64,000 bases of DNA from Acanthopleura granulata. Taxonomy: Eukaryota > Mollusca > Polyplacophora > Chitonida > Chitonidae. The stretch lies in contig JABBOT010000014.1 in assembly GCA_016165875.1 (NCBI GenBank), positions 8,913,489-8,977,488 of the forward strand. Reading direction: 5' to 3'. The translations under genes and the position numbers were made by a program. Positions within the stretch are counted from its first letter, which is position 1. Each line of letters begins with the position of its first letter. Under the pieces are notes generated by a model that saw only the letters and a program-made list of their open reading frames with translations, did not search any database and was not told the DNA's origin. Shown piece by piece: positions 58,681 through 64,000 of this stretch.

Positions 58681-60757
58681 AGGTAATTTTTACTGATTGA
58701 GGACACCGATGTTCCCGGCATAAACCACCGTGGTTTGGCAAGTTACTGGGGACCTTTTCCGCTTGTGACGTACCCCGGTATTCCCCAATGACAATTGAGC
58801 TGTTATATTTCCGTCTTCTTACAGTCATTTCTCACAGTGAAAAACGTTTTATTCAAAGTGCATATTCCAGTGGAATCTTTGCTCAAACGCATTTCCCCCT
58901 CCAAAGAAATCGAAGGCATAGATTGGTCGGCGAGGACAGTGCAGTGTGAGCAAATAAAGCGATCAGGGAGCAGAACACCGTCCTGCTAATACGTAAACAC
59001 ACATTATTTACCCACATTTGTAAAACCTGAACCGTGCTTCATGACATAGCACCAGAAGTGTTTGACGACATGAAAATGTTTCTTTTAAAGAACATACACC
59101 ATATAAAATTAGTGATTAAAGTGGCTTTCCGTGTTTAAAAGTAAATAATTGAAGGGTATAACAGTTTGTCCCGCTAGAATGTATAATTGGAGCCGGGTTC
59201 AATCAACCCCCTCCCCTCTTCCTACACGCCCCCAACTATATTGCCGAAACTCGCCACTGGATTGGTCATCCTAGAGCATCCCCGTGTTACCATACTGCCA
59301 TTCTAAATAGCCTAGTTAGCCTATTGCCTTCGAGTCATCTTTGCAGAAATTGCATATTTCCAGCATTTGCAATGAACTGAATCGTTCCACTCGCGAGATT
59401 CAAAGCTGATATCTCCGAAATAAAAACGTTGACCACCCTTATCAGCACGGATATTTCAATCTCCGGGATCATAAATTTTCTTAGCCAGTCGATGAAGGAG
59501 CGATTGGCTGAATGCTCGCTTCAGAGACCCCGAGCAAGAATGGAATACTGGTCAATAAAGGGGCCATCGTCTGTTATTCCTCTCCGACCGGAAGGTTTGC
59601 GCGAAACCATAAAACTAACATCTAGAATGCAATCACTGCTACGCGCTTAGTCTCTTGGTTACTAGAAACGAGCTCGGTAAAATGGCAAAATTTCCGCATG
59701 ACCTTGACCTCTGTGACCAATCAAGGCTGGTGGTCACGTGGCCGGTGAGATCCTCCAAAGAGAATCATGAATCAGATGCCTCTGAAGTGGTCTTACGTTG
59801 TGTGCCCTGCCGGAGAGGCTTTAGTCGATTGGAATTAAAATCCGGCCCAAACTCTTGATTTCCCTCCTCGTTTAATTACTTTTGCCCTTTCGCGCGCAGG
59901 ACGACGTTCTTCGATTTTCAATATTCGCAGACAATTATGAATAGCCAGAAAAACGGGTTTCCCCGATAGCGTATGCAACATTGCAAAATTGATGAACGCA
60001 AATATTTGAACTTCTATCTGCGGAGGGAGGAATGTCTACAGATGCTCATCTTGTGCTAGATTTCAAATAAATTGGTTGAAATTGGGAAAGAACTTGGCGT
60101 AGGCAGTGTGAGGATTGCCTTAGCTAAAATCCACCCGCGGCATATAACTAGGGGTTACTTTTGCACTCTCTATCTATATGGATAACTCTCATCTGGGTTA
60201 TGTAACATAATGAGCAGCTTTGAGTCGATATTGAGCTCGGTAAACACAAATGGTTCTTGTCCGCTATTGATTATCAGGTCACCGAAATAATAGCCGTTTT
60301 GGTGAAAGACATATGAGTGGGAGAATGGGAGAGCCGTCAATGGCGGGGGCCGCTGAACGGGTTTGCAAACACACCGCGATTCAGACCACAATATCGCGCA
60401 GCATCACTGCAAACAGAGGGGGAATGCCACTTCCGGGTCCACTTATAACCCTTGTTCTCCGCAGTCGCATTAGGCCGTCTTTGAAGTAAGACAAGAACAA
60501 CAACATGGTGGTAGACATGCCTTCATTTAGGTAAATCGGGACGAGCTTCACATATGCATCTTTAGTTTCCGTTCAGCACTTGTATTACAGTTGCAGAGAA
60601 TAACCCCCTCCTGAATTTTAGAGTCCCACGCATTAAGTATGCTGTCACTCTAAGTCCAAATATTCTAACATCGTGAAATGTTCCTCTGTTTTCATTTAAA
60701 CTTTGAATGTTCATTAGATCATGTGGAAAACTATTCACGGCTTCCTGAGTTGAACAT

Positions 60758-60819
60758 GTTCTCGCCACGATATGGCTAGAGATATGGCGTTAAGCCAGAA
60801 TCATTCATTCATTCATTCT
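60758..60819 (+). mobile_element. SINE 3' end, family D-like tail
   Basis: CGCCACGATATGGCTAGAG, then ATATGGCGTTAAGCCAGAAT and (CATT)n resemble a mollusc SINE terminus whose usual form has CACGATATGGCTGAAATATT and ends in CATTCA repeats. Only the last 60 bp are present. Confidence 0.6.
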
Positions 60820-61736
60820 AAGATCGCAGTGACCACTTCTTGGCGGCGAAATTTTCCATTTAATAGGTCTATTATTCTCTGTGTTACAAGTCTACGTAGT
60901 TTTTTCTATTTGACTTTATTTCATTGGGGTTTAAATCTGGGCCTGTCACTTGGAAGCTGGATGTCTCAACAATGGTGGCCGACTCCAGTCCTTGGCTTAA
61001 GAAAAGCAGTCTCTTATAAGAAGAGCACATACCGAATACACAATAAATTCCATCCTGCTTTATTAATGTGGAATCTCATAACACGGTCGTTTTTTTTTTA
61101 ATTTTGGGGTTTCCCAGGAAGATTAAAATCATTAAAACGTTTTTAATTAACCGAGAAATCTATGAATCAGCCACAGTGATCTGTACGAAATAACAAAACA
61201 AATTCGAGTGATTTGATTGGCAGCGCAATCCACAGCTACCAGCAAAAAAACACGGATTTTATTGGTCGCAGATGTCGGCGCTTCAGAATTCTTCAGTCGC
61301 ATATGGGATCGGATCAAGACTGATGCCAAACATATCCCATCTCTCATCTTCTTTTTTTTATTAATTCCGAAACAGTACAACCTTGAAATCCGCATAATGT
61401 CAGGAGTTAATAATCGGCAAGGGGCGCAGCTGAAAGATACAGCAGACAAAGTCAAAGTTATCGTCGTCGTATTTATTAAGACGTACAAATAATTTAGACA
61501 TGAGCTCTGAGGGTGAGGGTAAATGGTAAAACCGTCTGTCGACGTTTGTCGGCAACGGGATGATAACGGGATAGTGGACTGGTAAAGTTGGTGAGGCAGC
61601 GCGCTACTTCCAAAGTTACGATTTTAATATTTACCTCGGCAGACAGATGGTTTTAGTTGGGATGGATGTGTCAGAGACTCTCGTGCTTACCAACAGCTGT
61701 TCTGACAAGGCGGAGGGTGGGGATGTCATCCTAAAA

Positions 61737-61811
61737 TCTCCTCACCCACTCCCCTTCACCCGACATCCCTTCCTCCCCTCTTCCCTCCCTCCCACTGCCC
61801 GCCTGCCACCC
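61737..61811 (-). other. Polypyrimidine tract with G-quadruplex pattern
   Basis: About 75 bp of C/T-rich DNA on the plus strand. The core 61783-61800 has four C3 runs with loops of 1, 1 and 4, so the minus strand meets the strict G-quadruplex rule. Triplex-forming potential is also likely. Confidence 0.75.
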
Positions 61812-63299
61812 AACATCACAACATAAACAATCAGCTCCTCGCCGCTTAACGCTGGCGTATGCTTCTGCAGAGCTCGGGGAATTGGCGATGTAAACAAATA
61901 AAGACATAGCCTTGCAATTTGTCACTGTCTACAGCTTGATATTGTTGTGCCAGATTAAACAGAAAGTTGCTTAGTTCATAAACAAAGAACTCATATGCGG
62001 AGAGATGCTCTCATGGCTTAAAATAGCGCCCATGAACTGTTGGCCACGTTTGAAGATTTTGAGCAGTAAACTAGATGACCCCTTTACCAGTTAACACTGT
62101 TTGTAGTTCAAGGATGCTTAAACAAAAACACATCATTACAAAGGTGAGTGTGTCGATCATGGTAAATGCGTCTTTCAAATGACTCGTTCGTGATTCGAAG
62201 CTGTTCTATATGTAGCTTGAGGGACGAAAATCATTCTTGCCAGAATCATTTACGATGGAATAACGAGGAAACTATCAAATCATCTGATCTCCCATAGGAT
62301 TTAATACAGTTTTTTCATTATTTTCTTTTGAAGCCGTATGATAAAAACAGTGAATGAATACACGAGTGTTTGATGATGGCGTTGTTTGCGGAACGTAATG
62401 AATATTAAAATGTGCTTAAAGCAATCCCAAGTAATACCGGGAAAAAATGGTCCTTATCTGGACAGGTTAGAAGTGTGTGTTCTTTCCGGTTTTTTTTCTT
62501 TCTTTTTTTCGCCTACATAGATGGTAAAAACTTTCAAAAATTATTTCAGGGCATGTCTTGTTACAGCCTTTAATGTGGACTGAACTTCTCTTTAGTCTCT
62601 GTCATTCTGCATGTACTGTATCTAGGCTAATAAGTGGTTCATACAGTTGAGGATGAATGTCATTGTAAGTCTTTGTTTGACAGAATAAAATAACATAAAA
62701 TGAAACAAACAAATATGACACTTTCTCCGCACGCTGTTTCAACCAAAACGTGGAGAAAATAATCAAAAAAAGCAACAACATAAAGTAGGTCAGTGTAATC
62801 TTAAAGCTTTACCTGAAGCTAATTACAAAAAGTTAGATGTGTTTAAAACGGACTAAAAAAGACCCAAAACAGCAATAAATGTAAAACGACCTTTATCTGT
62901 ACCTTCGTTTAGTCGCTTTATCAAATTTATGATGTGTGAACAGGTAGTAAGTATCCACTCGCCAGTAGGAGCACGTCATGATGTAATTGGTAAATGCCCT
63001 GTTTCGCGCTGCGTATTTAGCTCAGTGTGAACTCTAGCTGTCATTTTCATCCTTCCACTACAGACACGCTTGCTGATTAACGCCTACTCATTTCATAAAA
63101 CAGCTAGACGTCTGACAGACACTTACTGCTTGTCACAGGGACACGCCAAGCGCAGCGCCGCATTCAGATTACCATCTGACAGCGTTACACACCGCCAGTG
63201 TTTTCGCTCAGGCTCGCGACGAAGTTCTATCAGCGAGAATTAATGTAGCTGCTGCATGCCGGGATAAGAGAAACACAAGAAGACTTCAAGGCTTTATTT

Positions 63300-63510
63300 T
63301 GCATATCATACTCGGCGCATCTTTTACGGGTGGTTATCCTTAGTTAATGCGCCCTGATCAGGCTTTATGGGGCGTGGGTTATTGGCGCCACTGGGTGAGG
63401 ATCACGTGCGGTACACGGCGGGGACCCTCGCGGAATTATTAATCAAAATCCCCAAACATCATCGCCGTAAACAAGTTTAAGTATTTCGCGGGGTATACAT
63501 TGGGCCATCA
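63300..63510. promoter_or_regulatory. Motif-dense island near window end
   Basis: A CCTGATCAGG palindrome (63353-63362), GCTTTATGG (caudal/posterior Hox-type), GGCGTGGG (KLF/Sp-type), CACGTG, ATTAATCAAAA (POU/PBX-type) and CCGTAAACAAG (forkhead-type) occur in about 150 bp. No gene is adjacent in the window. It is a candidate developmental enhancer or promoter. Confidence 0.3.
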
Positions 63511-63692
63511 ACAGTCTCATCGTACAGTTTGCTAACAGCTCGTGAAGTTATTTTGATATTTACACACAGGCAGATTTGCCATGATCCGTTAACGGGTTCT
63601 CACATGTAAAAAAGATATCATACAAGACAGAAACTTTCAAATACAGGGAAACGTCGACAGTACGGCAGTTAGTCATCTCTCACGCCCTCCAA

Positions 63693-63713
63693 CCCGTCCC
63701 CTCACCCCACCCC
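63693..63713 (-). other. C-rich G-quadruplex pattern
   Basis: Runs of three, four, four and four C with loops of 2, 3 and 1 give a G-quadruplex pattern on the minus strand. Confidence 0.65.
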
Positions 63714-63827
63714 ACCATTTCCAGCAGTAGCTGAATAATAGATATATTTGAAACTTCACAATAATAAAGGTTAACGTCTGTTTGTGATTCCCTCGATATT
63801 TAGTATAGTTATTTAATCACCTCTTTA

Positions 63828-63925
63828 CTCATTTATTTACATTTAATTATTAAATGGATCTTTTGCGTTGTAGTCCGGAATATTTCACCTATACTATGGG
63901 GGTCATTTATACAAAAGGGGGAGAA
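63828..63925 (-). mobile_element. SINE family A tail, strongly diverged
   Basis: TCATTTATTTACATTTAATT, then TTTGCGTTGTAGTCCGGAAT and ATTTCACCTATACTATGGGG follow the order of the family A tail in complement. Identity is low but colinear. Confidence 0.6.
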
Positions 63926-64000
63926 CAACAAAAGTCTTCCCATCGTACCAGATAGATGACAAACGTAAAGTTAGCAACAGCGGTATGCAAAATGCTAGTA

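Noticed and set aside
60772..61101. 109-codon plus-strand frame
   Set aside because: It starts inside a SINE tail and continues through unrelated spacer; no motif or splice signal.

Overview
This 64 kb window looks like intergenic or intronic DNA from an invertebrate animal. The best guess is a mollusc, bivalve or gastropod. The evidence is repeated tRNA-derived SINEs whose 3' tails end in (AAAT)n or (CACT)n, of types I know to be common in mollusc genomes. There are also many minisatellites, A+T-rich spacers, and no long reading frames. The taxonomic call is an inference from repeat style only.

I could not identify any complete protein-coding gene, rRNA, tRNA or known ncRNA. The longest ATG-initiated frame is 187 codons (16290-16853) and matches nothing I recognise. 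A few short stretches look like possible exons or decayed coding DNA: 7432-8220 minus, 41244-41636 minus and 44780-45326 plus. None has a recognisable domain, and competing frames are open over each of them.

Layout. 0-5 kb: spacer with a G-quadruplex motif (2467) and a 26-bp minisatellite with three-unit periodicity (3846-4123). 5-10 kb: a fold-back repeat (5236), a possible minus-strand exon cluster (7.4-8.2 kb), and a 42-bp array split by a SINE (8857-9519). 10-17 kb: a CpG-rich island (10.8-11.2 kb) and a SINE with a perfect target-site duplication (15830). 17-30 kb: long-period degenerate repeats (17.27 kb), five SINEs and a 42-51-bp array (28.5 kb). 30-45 kb: dispersed repeats of unknown family, five SINEs or fragments with target-site duplications on two of them, a 94-bp tandem array (37.2 kb), and G+C-richer islands at 38-40 kb. 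45-64 kb: a 19-bp array (47.3 kb), a 16-17-bp array (54.9 kb), promoter-like islands at 49.87, 50.8, 53.87, 57.8 and 58.5 kb, and a motif-dense island at 63.3 kb.

Two themes stand out. First, there is a record of LINE-driven retroposition: at least four SINE bodies, three of them sharing one 3' tail, and three insertions with perfect 11-13 bp target-site duplications. Second, several G+C-richer islands carry CRE, CCAAT, E-box, E2F or homeodomain-type sites, with six exact TGACGTCA palindromes where about one is expected. This would fit a regulatory desert around a developmental gene, but that is inference. I found no evidence for a novel multi-gene system.
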